Counted from the stretch's first letter, positions 9,237 to 17,849 are shown. The stretch is 36,731 bases of DNA from an uncultured Eubacteriales bacterium (GCA_900318405.1 ONKP01000010.1:1-36731); one strand, 5' to 3'. Translations and numbers: made by a program. The notes: generated by a model from the sequence alone, not told the origin.

Positions 9237-10067
9237 ATGAAAAAAGTAATGATTTCCGTTGCTCCGGTTTCCAATACCGATACTGACATCCGGCCTGAGG
9301 CGATCGCGGAGGATGTCTACCGTTCGTATCTGGAAGGCGCATCCATGGTTCATCTGCATGTGCGGGATGCCCGGGGCAGACTTACCGCCGATATGACAAA
9401 GCTGCAGGAGATTGTCGATGCCATACGGGCGCACAGGGACTGCGATATCGTGATTGAGATCTCCACAGGCGGCGTGTCGGATCTGACCATAGAGGAGAGA
9501 TGCGCGCCGTGCACTGCTGACTTTGCGGAAGCACTCAGCCTTAATGTGGGATCTGTCAATCTGGGCAACGCGGTGTACCGGAATCCGATCCCGGATGTAG
9601 AGTATTGCGTGCAGCAGATTCTCACCCATGACAAGCGTCCGGAAATCGAGGTCTTCGAGCTGGGCATGATCCATATGGTTAAGGAGCTCGATGAGAAGTT
9701 TCACTTCGTCAGGCCGATACTCTTTGCCCTGGTTTTCGGCAACCGCGGCGAGATGCCTGCAACGCTGCCCGCTCTGCGGCATATGACGACGTATCTGCAT
9801 GAATGTTTTCCGGATAACGATGCCGTTCGCTGGGGATATACACAGGCAAACCGGCGCGACTTTCAGATGATGCGCGAGGCGGTGGCCATGGGCGCCGACA
9901 GTCTGCGGGTTGGATTTGAAGATTCGGCCTTTCTGGATCCGGATACGGTGGTCGACAGCAACTGGAAACTGATCCGGCGGACGGCGGAAATCGTCAGAGC
10001 CGGTGGGGCAGAACCGATGACACCGGACGAGGTGCGGGCGATGCTGCATATGAAGGGGCATGCATAA
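9237..10067 (+). CDS. Beta-keto acid cleavage enzyme (BKACE, DUF849 family; Kce-like)
   Basis: Members condense a beta-keto acid with acetyl-CoA and cleave it into acetoacetate and a new CoA ester; the best-known acts on 3-keto-5-aminohexanoate in lysine fermentation. The 276-residue TIM-barrel protein shows the zinc-ligand motif VHLHVRD (His39, His41) near the N-terminus. The downstream SLRVGFEDSAFLDP segment contains the third ligand Glu. EISTGGVSD and the AVRWGYTQANRR region also fit the family. No other lysine-fermentation gene is in the window, so a different keto acid is likely. It sits inside a two-component gene pair, suggesting co-expression with that sensor system. Confidence 0.88.
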   Translation: MKKVMISVAPVSNTDTDIRPEAIAEDVYRSYLEGASMVHLHVRDARGRLTADMTKLQEIVDAIRAHRDCDIVIEISTGGVSDLTIEERCAPCTADFAEALSLNVGSVNLGNAVYRNPIPDVEYCVQQILTHDKRPEIEVFELGMIHMVKELDEKFHFVRPILFALVFGNRGEMPATLPALRHMTTYLHECFPDNDAVRWGYTQANRRDFQMMREAVAMGADSLRVGFEDSAFLDPDTVVDSNWKLIRRTAEIVRAGGAEPMTPDEVRAMLHMKGHA

Positions 10068-10082
10068 GGCCGCTCACGGCAG

Positions 10083-11903
10083 GTGCTTTCATCGGCGTAT
10101 ATCAGGAAGATGAAATTCAGAAAAACATTCAGCGATACGGCGCTGTCATCGGATGAGAAGCGTGAGACGGCACCGGAAAACAAACCCAGGAAGCATACGA
10201 TCCGGGCGCAGATCCGGCATTCGATGATCGGTATATCGGTGATCATCATGCTGGTTCTGGCTCTCGGATTCTATCTGCTGTATGCACGGAATCTGGAGAG
10301 CAATTATCAGGATGATTTTACCTACAGTCTGGAGATGGCGGACCGCATCATGGAGATCCGCGCAGACAGCGTCATCGATCTGATGCGAAATCTTCTGACG
10401 GATTCGTCCTATATGGACACACTTTATTCACCGGAGGATGCCAACAGGGGGTATTTTACCTCTTCGCAGATGCGGACGCTGGAATCCGCTTCCAGTCAGA
10501 TCACACGGCAGTCATCTCAGGTTGCGAACATCGCCTCCATCAGCCCGGACGGACGGCTCTATCTCTATTCCCTGCTTGGCAGCGGTGCGGAGTACCAGAA
10601 GCTGTATCAGGGCAAGACGCTCGTGGACGCAGACTGGGTACAGAAGGCCAGGGAAAAAGAGGGAAGAGAGACTGTTGTCGGTGAAAATGTGCTGACGGGT
10701 GAGTCGGATGTGCTTTCGATCACCAAGTGCATGATCAGTCCGGTCGACGGAAAAATACGCGGCTACCTTGTCGTCACGATCCAGAACAGGCTGTATCAGC
10801 AGGCTTTTGCCGGTCAGGGACGCTACCATTCCAACCGTTTCATGCTGATAGATAAATCTCTGGATGACCGCTGTGTATATTACTCCGGTACAGAGGACAC
10901 ACAGGAGGAATTCTACCGCGCGTTTACGGATGGCGGACAGAGTGGCTATGTATTCAGCACATTGGACAGCGGCTTCAGTGATTTTCAGCTGGTCAGCGGC
11001 ATCCGCAGGTCCGAGCTTCTGTCGGAATCCTGGCGGATGGCAGCGTTCATCCTTGCCATTCTGGCCGTGCTGATCCTGGCCTGTGTCATTGTCTCATGGC
11101 GGATCTCCAGCAGGATCTATCAGCCGCTCGGAAGGCTGGAAAATACGATCCGTCTGGCGAAGGAGGGAAGCCGTCATATCACGGAGCAGTTTGATGACAG
11201 CGAGATCGGACTGATCGGGCAGGAATTTACCGGCCTTGTCAACAGGAATCTGATGCTGCGGGAGCGGCTTCTCACGACGAAGATCCGTCAGCGGGAACAG
11301 GAACTGATGGTTCTGCAGGAGCAGATCAATCCGCATTTTCTGTACAACACGCTGGATGCGCTGTACTGCATGGCTGAGATTCATGGAACGGAGGACATCG
11401 CAGTCATGGTGGAGGCTCTGTCCGAGACGTTCCGGCTGAGTCTGAACAAGGGAAGCCAGCTGATCCCCGTGAGCGAAGAGATCAGACATATTCAGGCCTA
11501 TATGACAATCCAGAATATGCGTTTCAACGATCGTTTCACGCTGGATATCGATGTCGATCAGGAACTTATGCAGGTGCAGATCCTGAAACTGATCCTGGAG
11601 CCCTTTGTCGAAAATTCGGTGGTCCATGGCCTGGAACCGAAGATGGATGCGGGACATATTTTACTCAGTGGAAGAAAAGAGGATGATCATACGATTGTCT
11701 TCGTCATACAGGATGACGGCGTAGGCGTAGATTCGATGGAAAAGCTCCATCAGGGGTACGGATTCTCCAACGTGTGTGAAAGAATCCGGCTTTATTACGG
11801 AAAAAATTCAGGCGTCACCGCGGAGAGCTGCGAGGATGGCGGACTGAAGATTACCGTCCGTATTATGCTGAAGGACAGTGAATGGGACGACGATACGATA
11901 TAA
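10083..11903 (+). CDS. Membrane sensor histidine kinase (YesM-type)
   Basis: The protein is about 606 residues from a GTG start; an ATG at 10110 is an alternative, and neither has a clear ribosome binding site. A cytoplasmic N-terminus leads into membrane helix 1 (about residues 49-68), an extracellular sensing region of about 250 residues, membrane helix 2 (AAFILAILAVLILACVIVSW) and a HAMP linker. The His_kinase (PF06580) phospho-acceptor is His418 in QEQINPHFLYNTLDAL. The ATPase domain shows the N box (EPFVENSVVHGLEP) and G boxes (QDDGVGVD, GYGFSNVCERI). It is the natural partner of the AraC-type regulator at 8124. The sensed ligand is unknown; a sugar would fit the context. Confidence 0.92.
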   Translation: MLSSAYIRKMKFRKTFSDTALSSDEKRETAPENKPRKHTIRAQIRHSMIGISVIIMLVLALGFYLLYARNLESNYQDDFTYSLEMADRIMEIRADSVIDLMRNLLTDSSYMDTLYSPEDANRGYFTSSQMRTLESASSQITRQSSQVANIASISPDGRLYLYSLLGSGAEYQKLYQGKTLVDADWVQKAREKEGRETVVGENVLTGESDVLSITKCMISPVDGKIRGYLVVTIQNRLYQQAFAGQGRYHSNRFMLIDKSLDDRCVYYSGTEDTQEEFYRAFTDGGQSGYVFSTLDSGFSDFQLVSGIRRSELLSESWRMAAFILAILAVLILACVIVSWRISSRIYQPLGRLENTIRLAKEGSRHITEQFDDSEIGLIGQEFTGLVNRNLMLRERLLTTKIRQREQELMVLQEQINPHFLYNTLDALYCMAEIHGTEDIAVMVEALSETFRLSLNKGSQLIPVSEEIRHIQAYMTIQNMRFNDRFTLDIDVDQELMQVQILKLILEPFVENSVVHGLEPKMDAGHILLSGRKEDDHTIVFVIQDDGVGVDSMEKLHQGYGFSNVCERIRLYYGKNSGVTAESCEDGGLKITVRIMLKDSEWDDDTI

Positions 11904-11984
11904 GGAAGGCCGTTTTTCTAAAAGGCACGGGTCTGCTATATGGGATTGGCGTATGCACACGTCTGTCATCCGGACCCGGCACAT

Positions 11985-12037
11985 AAGCCCGCCATCCGGT
12001 CCCGGCACATACGCTGCCGGAGCCGGATGGCGGGCTT
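11985..12037. terminator. Bidirectional terminator-like hairpin between convergent genes
   Basis: AAGCCCGCCATCCGG (11985-11999) pairs perfectly over 15 bp with CCGGATGGCGGGCTT (12023-12037), with a 23-nt loop. It lies between the histidine kinase gene (+) and the ABC exporter gene (-), whose 3' ends converge. The left arm is part of a 26-bp tandem duplication, with CATCCGG-CCCGGCACATA at 11967 and 11993. Confidence 0.75.
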
Positions 12038-12049
12038 TATGATCATACG

Positions 12050-13852
12050 TCAGCTTCTCTCGAACTGCGCGGAATAAAGCTGTTTGTAGAATCCGTTCTT
12101 CTGCAGCAACTGTTCGTGATTGCCCTGCTCGATGATGTGACCGTCGCGCATGACGAGAATTTCATCGGCATCTCTTATCGTCGAGAGCCTGTGTGCCACG
12201 ACGAAGCTCGTTCTCCCTTTCATCATCTCATCAAAGGCTTTCTGGATACGGATCTCTGTCAGCGTATCAATGGAAGATGTCGCCTCATCGAGGATCAGGA
12301 TCGGCGGCAGATGCAGCATGACTCTGGCAATGCAGAGCAGCTGTTTCTGGCCGGCGGAGAGGTTTCCGCCGTTCTCTTCAATTTCCGTATCATATCCCTT
12401 CGGCATGCGCATGATGAAACTGTGCGCATATGCTTTTTTTGCCGCTGCAATGATCTCTTCATCGGTGGCATCCGGATTGCCATAGGAGATATTCTCCCGG
12501 ATCGTGCCGGATTTCAGCCAGGTGTCCTGCAGCACCATGCCGTAATTATCCCTGAGACTGGTGCGCACGATGTGGCGGATGTCTGTGCCGTCGACAGTTA
12601 TGCTGCCGCTGTCCACGTCATAGAAACGCATCAGCAGGTTGATCAGCGTGGTCTTGCCGCAGCCGGTTGGGCCGACGATGGCGATTCGCTGTCCCGGCTG
12701 TACGTTTACATTCAGATCCTCGATCAGAGGCTTCTCAGGTACATAAGAAAAGGCCACGTGATCCAGTTTCACGGCGCCGCTTGCGTGCTCCAGCGTGACG
12801 GCATCACTGTCGTCGGCCGGTTCGGGCTTCGTGTCGAGCAGCTCAAAGACGCGGGCGGCGGAAGCCACGGAGTTCTGGAACTCTGTCAGGACGCCGGTAA
12901 TGTCATTGAAAGGCTGGCTGTACTGCTTGACGTAGCTGAGGAAGCTTGTCAGGCTGCCGACGGTCATGACCGCGCCGCCAAAAGGCGAGAGGAAGCACAG
13001 CAGGCAGCCGGCGAGTGCAACGCCGTCGTAGATCAGAGAGTTTACAAAGCGCGTGGCCGGATTGGTGAGAGAGGAGAAAAATGTTGCCTTCAGGCTGTAG
13101 CCTGAGAGCTCATGGTTTCTCTCTGAGAATTCATCCATGGCTTTCTTTTCGTGGCCGAAGGTCTGCACGACCTTCAGACCGCCGAGCATCTCGTTCGTCA
13201 GATCGGTGACATTTCCGCGCGCGGCCGACTGCTTCTGGAAATAGGAATAGGCGTGCGAGGAAATGAATTTAGCGATCACGAAGGACAGCGGTGTGAACAC
13301 CACGACGATCAGCGTGGCGAGCGGCTGCAGCGACACCATGAAAATAATGGTGCCGATGATCGTGATTACACCTGTGAACAGCTGCGTGAAGCCCAGAAGG
13401 AGCCCGTCGGAGAGCTGTTCGATATCTGTGATGACGCGGCTCAGGAGATCTCCGGAGGAATGTGTGTCAAGCCAGGAGAGCGGAATGCTGTGGATCTTGT
13501 GAAAGGCCTGCACCCGGAGATCGCGGACGATCCGGTAGGTGATGACGTTGTTGACGTGATTCATGATCCACTGGGCAGCCGCCGTCAGGCAGATGCAGAT
13601 GACGATCTTCCGTATGATCTTCAGGAGCGTGGAAAAATCAACGCTGCCCTTTCCCATGATGGCATCGACGCCGTCACCGATCCATACCGGGATGATCAGC
13701 TGCAGAAATACGGAGATCACAGCAAGGACCAGCGACAGGATGACAAGCGGCAGATAGGGACGGATACAGAGCAGGATCCGGCTCATCGTGGATTTCCTGC
13801 GGCTTTTTTTTCTGTCTTCTTCGGATATAACGCCGTTTATTTTTTCGCTCAT
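12050..13852 (-). CDS. ABC exporter half-transporter, catalytically complete subunit
   Basis: The protein is about 600 residues: an N-terminal six-helix exporter domain followed by a nucleotide-binding domain, the type IV exporter layout of BmrCD or TM287/288. The ATPase motifs are Walker A GPTGCGKTT, signature LSAGQ (deviating from LSGGQ), Walker B ILILDEATSSID with catalytic Glu, and an H-loop with His (VAHRLSTI). The ATG at 13852 follows AAGGAG by 9 bases and starts just after the stop of the upstream partner gene; the in-frame ATG at 13861 directly abuts that site. It probably forms a heterodimer with the product of 13854-15698. The substrate (drug, lipid or peptide) is unknown. Confidence 0.92.
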   Translation of the reverse strand: MSEKINGVISEEDRKKSRRKSTMSRILLCIRPYLPLVILSLVLAVISVFLQLIIPVWIGDGVDAIMGKGSVDFSTLLKIIRKIVICICLTAAAQWIMNHVNNVITYRIVRDLRVQAFHKIHSIPLSWLDTHSSGDLLSRVITDIEQLSDGLLLGFTQLFTGVITIIGTIIFMVSLQPLATLIVVVFTPLSFVIAKFISSHAYSYFQKQSAARGNVTDLTNEMLGGLKVVQTFGHEKKAMDEFSERNHELSGYSLKATFFSSLTNPATRFVNSLIYDGVALAGCLLCFLSPFGGAVMTVGSLTSFLSYVKQYSQPFNDITGVLTEFQNSVASAARVFELLDTKPEPADDSDAVTLEHASGAVKLDHVAFSYVPEKPLIEDLNVNVQPGQRIAIVGPTGCGKTTLINLLMRFYDVDSGSITVDGTDIRHIVRTSLRDNYGMVLQDTWLKSGTIRENISYGNPDATDEEIIAAAKKAYAHSFIMRMPKGYDTEIEENGGNLSAGQKQLLCIARVMLHLPPILILDEATSSIDTLTEIRIQKAFDEMMKGRTSFVVAHRLSTIRDADEILVMRDGHIIEQGNHEQLLQKNGFYKQLYSAQFERS

Positions 13853-13853
13853 A

Positions 13854-15698
13854 TCAGACATCTCCTTCCCTGTCGCGCGCGATCTCTTCCGGTGTCATCT
13901 GAGAGGCGCAGATATCCTGATATTCCGGACAGCTGTTCAGGAGCTCGCGGTGCGTGCCGCAGCCGGCGAGCTTTCCGTCGTTCATGACAAGGATCTCGTC
14001 CGCGGATCTTACCGTGCTCACACGCTGGGATACAAGGATGACGGTGCAGCTTCCCGCCCGCGTGCGGATCGCATGCCGAAGCGCGGCATCTGTTGCAAAA
14101 TCAAGAGCGGAGGCGCTGTCATCCAGAATGAGGATATCCGGCTTCCGGACGACAGCACGCGCGATGGTAAGACGCTGTTTCTGACCGCCGGAGAGGTTCC
14201 TGCCCTCCTGCTCGATCATCAGGTCAAGGCCTGCGCCCTTGCTGTCGACGAACTCCCGTGCCTGTGCGATGTCGATCGCTTCGTTGATCTCCTCATCGGT
14301 GGCGTCCTCGCGGCCCCATTTCATATTGTCGCGGAGCGTACCGTGAAAAAGCATGGCCTTCTGCGGTACAAGGCCGATGTGACTGCGCAGATCGTCAGTC
14401 CGGATCTGCCGCACGTCTGTGCCGTTCAGCATGACGCTGCCCGATTCCGTATCATAGAATCTCGGGATGAGGTTGACGATGCTGCTCTTTCCGGATCCGG
14501 TGCCGCCGATGATACCGATGGTCGATCCGGCGTCCGCGTGAAATGTGATGTCTGTAAGGGCCGGCTCCGCGTCTTTTTCATAGCGGAAGACAACGTCGCG
14601 GAAATCGATAGAAGCACCGTTGACTTTATCTGTATGAACAGCATTGAGATCAGATGTGGAAGCAATTTCTGCCTGCGTTTTGCGGTCAGCACTTTGATCT
14701 GCAGCGGAAACTGCACCGGTTACGGAAGGGAACGGCTGTGTGCCGTCCTGCATATTGTTGGTGATCCGGAACACGTCATCCACGCGGCGGGCGGAGGCCA
14801 TGGCGCGGGAGAGCAGAATGATCAGGTTGGCCAGCTTGATCAGTTCCACGAGGATCTGCGACATGTAGTTGACCTGCGCGATGATTTTTCCCTGGGTGAG
14901 CGCACCGGCGTTGACCTGTCTGCCGCCGATCCACAGAATCGCGACAATGCCGAGATTGATGACGACATAGGTCATGGGGTTCAGGAGGGCGGATATTTTT
15001 CCGACGAAGATCTGGCGGTCGTAGAGATTGTCAGATTCGCTGTCAAAGGCGGATTTCTCACTTTCCTGCCGGTTGAATGCGCGCACGACGCGGACACCGA
15101 GGAGATTTTCGCGCGTTGTCCGCATGATCGCATCCAGCTGTTTCTGCACCTTGCGGTACAGGGGCATGGTAGCGAGCAGAACGGCGAAGACGATCAGGAA
15201 AAGTACGGGAATGACGACGACAAAGGTCATGGCCGTGTGGCTGTCAACGGTAAAGGCCATGAACATGGCGCCGAATACGACAAAGGGAGAGCGGAGAAAG
15301 AGGCGGAGAAACATATTGACGCCGTTCTGGACGGTGTTGATGTCACTCGTCATCCTTGTGATCAGCGTGGAAGTGCCGAGAGAATCGATCTGATGCCATG
15401 AGAGCGTCTCCATGTGCCGGAAGAGATCATTCCGCATCATCTCTGCCGTATCCGTGGCGACCTTCGCGGAAAAATACTGCGCCGTAATGGAAAAGGCCAG
15501 ACCGCAGGCGGCGAGCACGAGCAGCAGGATCAGGCGCTTCACAAGAAAAGAGACGTCCCTTCCGGCGACGCCCGTATCGATCATTTCCGCCACGATGATC
15601 GGGACGAAAAGCTCGAACGTGGCCTCCAGCATTTTGAAGAGGGGCGCCAGGATGGATTCCACAAGGTGAACCCTCATATAAGAAAAAAGTCGTTTCAT
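13854..15698 (-). CDS. ABC exporter half-transporter, degenerate-site subunit
   Basis: The 614-residue protein has an exporter membrane domain plus ATPase. Walker A is GGTGSGKSS and the signature is a perfect LSGGQ. Walker B reads ILILDDSASALD, so the catalytic Glu is Asp, and the H-loop reads LVSQRVSTV, so the switch His is Gln. With the LSAGQ of its partner this makes one non-hydrolytic ATP site, as in the heterodimeric exporters TM287/288 and BmrCD. An apparent insertion of about 35 residues rich in Ala, Ser and Thr lies between the membrane domain and the ATPase (around 14590-14730). The ATG at 15698 has GGAGG five bases upstream. It is the first gene of the minus-strand pair. Confidence 0.92.
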   Translation of the reverse strand: MKRLFSYMRVHLVESILAPLFKMLEATFELFVPIIVAEMIDTGVAGRDVSFLVKRLILLLVLAACGLAFSITAQYFSAKVATDTAEMMRNDLFRHMETLSWHQIDSLGTSTLITRMTSDINTVQNGVNMFLRLFLRSPFVVFGAMFMAFTVDSHTAMTFVVVIPVLFLIVFAVLLATMPLYRKVQKQLDAIMRTTRENLLGVRVVRAFNRQESEKSAFDSESDNLYDRQIFVGKISALLNPMTYVVINLGIVAILWIGGRQVNAGALTQGKIIAQVNYMSQILVELIKLANLIILLSRAMASARRVDDVFRITNNMQDGTQPFPSVTGAVSAADQSADRKTQAEIASTSDLNAVHTDKVNGASIDFRDVVFRYEKDAEPALTDITFHADAGSTIGIIGGTGSGKSSIVNLIPRFYDTESGSVMLNGTDVRQIRTDDLRSHIGLVPQKAMLFHGTLRDNMKWGREDATDEEINEAIDIAQAREFVDSKGAGLDLMIEQEGRNLSGGQKQRLTIARAVVRKPDILILDDSASALDFATDAALRHAIRTRAGSCTVILVSQRVSTVRSADEILVMNDGKLAGCGTHRELLNSCPEYQDICASQMTPEEIARDREGDV

Positions 15699-15801
15699 GA
15701 TTACCTCCGGCACGGAAACAGCAAAGCGGCTGCCACCGGCATTCTGATTTTTGTGACAGCATCAGTTTACGCTGAAGGAAAGCCAGTTGCAATGTTTTTG
15801 C

Positions 15802-15838
15802 TTACTGCTCCGTGGCTCTGGCAGGGTCTGAACTGTAA
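15802..15838 (+). repeat. Short copy of an intergenic element (TTAC...GTAA ends)
   Basis: The last 31 bases (15808-15838) match 26519-26549 at 27 of 31 positions, including the core CTGGCAG-NN-TCTGAACTGTAA. They are directly preceded by TTACTG (15802-15807), the same six bases that begin the longer copy. This looks like an internally deleted version of the 121-bp element at 26429. Confidence 0.55.
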
Positions 15839-15969
15839 CGTACACATTCCTGCATGGCATGATATGACTTATCAAAATGAGGTATTCATGCTAAAATGTA
15901 AAAGGTTGTGCAGACGCGTGTGTTCGAGCCTGCCTGTCAGCAATAATAGACAAAAACACATTAAGCATA

Positions 15970-15999
15970 TTGTACAATTTCTACAAAACACTGTTTACT
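15970..15999 (+). promoter_or_regulatory. Candidate sigma-A promoter of the atp operon
   Basis: TTGTAC (15970-15975) and TTTACT (15994-15999) are separated by 18 bp in an AT-rich stretch about 140 bp before atpB. Four of six bases match the consensus in each hexamer. This is the best candidate seen; it is not proven. Confidence 0.4.
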
Positions 16000-16140
16000 T
16001 TTTCTTCGGATGGGTGTAGTTTCTAACTGTCTGATGGACAGATTACATCTGAAGGAATATTGATGATCAGGGAAAGCGGGAAAGAAATTAAATATCGTTT
16101 TCTGACTGACATATTTCACAGCAGAAACTGAGGAGTAAAA

Positions 16141-16923
16141 ATGGGTTCTCTGGCTGATGATCTGAAATCAGGTCTTACGGTAAAAACAGTTTTCACTATT
16201 CCGCTGTTTGGCGGCATTCCGGTGAAGGAGTCTGTCGTTGTCACGTGGATTGTAGTCGCGGTGCTTGCGGTACTGGGCATCTGGCTCGGGCACGGGCTGA
16301 GCGTCAGGAATCCTTCGAAGCGTCAGCTCTTCGCAGAGCTTGTTGTGACAAAGCTGGATGCGCTGATCGGCGGCATGCTGGGACCGAACGCAAAGGAATA
16401 CACCACCTATCTGGAAACGGTGCTTCTGTACATCGGCCTCGCCAATATCATGGGCATCTTCGGCTTTGTGCCGCCCACAAAGGATCTGAACACGACGGCG
16501 GCTCTTGCCATCATGAGCATCATTCTGATCGAAGCTGCCGGCATCCGGGCGCGTAAGGTCGGCGGATGGCTGCACAGCTTTGCTGAACCGGTAGCCGTCG
16601 TGACGCCGATCAACATACTGGAGATTGTCATCCGGCCGCTTTCGCTGTGCATGCGTCTGTTCGGCAACGTGCTGGGTTCCTTTGTCATCATGACGCTGAT
16701 CGAGCATGTCGTGCCGGTTGTCCTGCCGCTTGTGCTGAGCCTCTACTTTGATATTTTTGATGGCTTTATTCAGGCTTACGTGTTTGTGTTCCTGACATCG
16801 CTGTTTATCTCGGAGGCGTGTGAGATTCCGACGCCGACGCCAAAGAAAAAACGGCTGAAGGGAAAACGCGGGAAGACAGCTGCGGATGCATCCGCAGAGA
16901 ACACTACAGCAACGGCTGCCTGA
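16141..16923 (+). CDS. atpB: F-type ATP synthase subunit a
   Basis: This is the membrane stator subunit that forms the ion half-channels against the c-ring. It has 260 residues. The key motif is PLSLCMRLFGNVLGS with the essential Arg at position 172. The segment IGLANIMGIFGFVPPTKDLN and the final helix VFVFLTSLFISEA are typical. After the last helix there is an unusual tail of about 30 residues: Pro/Thr, then Lys/Arg-rich, then Ala/Thr-rich. Most bacterial a subunits end near the last helix. The ATG at 16141 has GAGGAG upstream. It opens the operon atpB-E-F-(H)A-G-D-C; no atpI is visible before it. Confidence 0.96.
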   Translation: MGSLADDLKSGLTVKTVFTIPLFGGIPVKESVVVTWIVVAVLAVLGIWLGHGLSVRNPSKRQLFAELVVTKLDALIGGMLGPNAKEYTTYLETVLLYIGLANIMGIFGFVPPTKDLNTTAALAIMSIILIEAAGIRARKVGGWLHSFAEPVAVVTPINILEIVIRPLSLCMRLFGNVLGSFVIMTLIEHVVPVVLPLVLSLYFDIFDGFIQAYVFVFLTSLFISEACEIPTPTPKKKRLKGKRGKTAADASAENTTATAA

Positions 16924-16992
16924 TGAATCTGGCAGAGAAAAACAGTTTTATAGAACAGAAAGCAGAAAAACAGTTTTAAGGAGGTAATTTTT

Positions 16993-17202
16993 ATGGCAGC
17001 ACTTGGTGCAGGTATTGCAGCTCTTGCATGTATCGGAGCAGGTATTTCCATTGGTATCGCAACAGCTCACGCTGTGGACGCAATCGCCCGTCAGCCTGAG
17101 GCAGATTCCAAGATCACGCGTAACCTGGTTCTCGGCTGCGCACTCGCAGAGGCGACAGCTATTTACGGATTCGTTATTGGCATCATGATCATCATGTCCT
17201 GA
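16993..17202 (+). CDS. atpE: F-type ATP synthase subunit c
   Basis: This is the rotor ring subunit, a 69-residue two-helix hairpin, slightly short for the family. The loop has the conserved ARQPEA, and the ion-binding carboxylate is Glu53 in [12 protein letters not shown]. Sodium-binding c subunits such as that of Ilyobacter tartaricus have Gln32 and Ser66 around the carboxylate. Aligned through ARQPEA, the equivalent positions here are Ile20 and Ala54, so proton coupling is more likely. The ribosome binding site AAGGAGG lies directly after a duplicated AAAAACAGTTTTA segment. Confidence 0.96.
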   Translation: MAALGAGIAALACIGAGISIGIATAHAVDAIARQPEADSKITRNLVLGCALAEATAIYGFVIGIMIIMS

Positions 17203-17319
17203 TATCGGGCAGGAGAACTGTATGTGCTGCAGTCAGGGAAGCTGTTCGGAAGGTGCTTCTGACATCTGCCGGGGCTGCCGCTGCAGTTCAGAGCGTTTTA
17301 TAAGCAAGAAGGAGCAGTT

Positions 17320-17805
17320 ATGCTTGAGTTAGACATAAATCTGGTCTTTACCATCATCGATGTCCTGATTCTTTATTTTGTCCTGAAAAAATTCCTCTTC
17401 GGCCGTGTACGCAAGGTGATGGAGGAGAGGAAAAATGAAATCGATCAGTCCTACGCTGATGCCGGTCAGAAGATAAGGGAAGCAGACGAGAAGAAGGCGG
17501 CGTACGAGCAGCAGCTCGCTTCGATCGATCAGACCAGAAAAGAGAGCCTGGATAAGGCGAGAAAAGATGCGGACGCGGAGTATGACCGTATCATCTCGGA
17601 TGCCCGCACGCGCTCGGATGAGATCATGAAGGATGCGCACAAGAAGGCGGAAGCCGATGCTGAGCGGTCCAGACAGAAGGCGGAAGACGATATCGCAGCC
17701 ATGGTTAAGGAAGCTGCAGCCAAGATCGTAAACACGGAGAGCGACAAAGAGCTCTACGATGCGTTTCTTGATCAGACCGATCATGAAACAGCTGAAAACG
17801 CGTAA
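17320..17805 (+). CDS. atpF: F-type ATP synthase subunit b
   Basis: This is the peripheral stalk subunit, 161 residues. An N-terminal membrane helix (LVFTIIDVLILYFVLKKFLF) is followed by a long charged coiled coil (residues 35-140) rich in Ala, Glu, Lys and Asp. The C-terminal segment AAAKIVNTESDKELYDAFLD is the region that binds the delta C-terminal domain in other bacteria. Here that domain is the N-terminus of the next gene product. Only one b-type gene is present, so a homodimer is expected. AGAAGGAG precedes the ATG. Confidence 0.95.
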   Translation: MLELDINLVFTIIDVLILYFVLKKFLFGRVRKVMEERKNEIDQSYADAGQKIREADEKKAAYEQQLASIDQTRKESLDKARKDADAEYDRIISDARTRSDEIMKDAHKKAEADAERSRQKAEDDIAAMVKEAAAKIVNTESDKELYDAFLDQTDHETAENA

Positions 17806-17849
17806 AAACCCGACGGATATGTTTTCTTCCGGTGAATGGTGAGACGGAT

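Larger units (their letters stand above)
15714..16140. other. 427-bp divergent intergenic region
   Basis: No gene is visible between the ABC exporter start (-) and atpB (+). The region must hold promoters for both directions. It contains a short repeat (15802-15838) related to the element at 26429 and a candidate atp promoter (15970-15999). Open frames here show no codon or motif support. Confidence 0.7.

Noticed and set aside
12116-15401. Long plus-strand open frames (329, 278 and 537 codons) opposite the ABC exporter genes
   Set aside because: They are antisense shadows of two clear ABC transporter genes, with His/Arg-rich translations and no domain motifs.
15900-15950. GTTCGAGCC stretch resembling a tRNA T-arm
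   Set aside because: No matching acceptor stem, D-arm or anticodon arm can be folded around it, and there is no CCA-proximal pairing.
17806-17849. Hidden atpH gene between atpF and atpA
   Set aside because: The gap is only 44 bp. Delta-like sequence is found only inside the alpha reading frame, and the delta N-terminal domain is not seen in any frame nearby.
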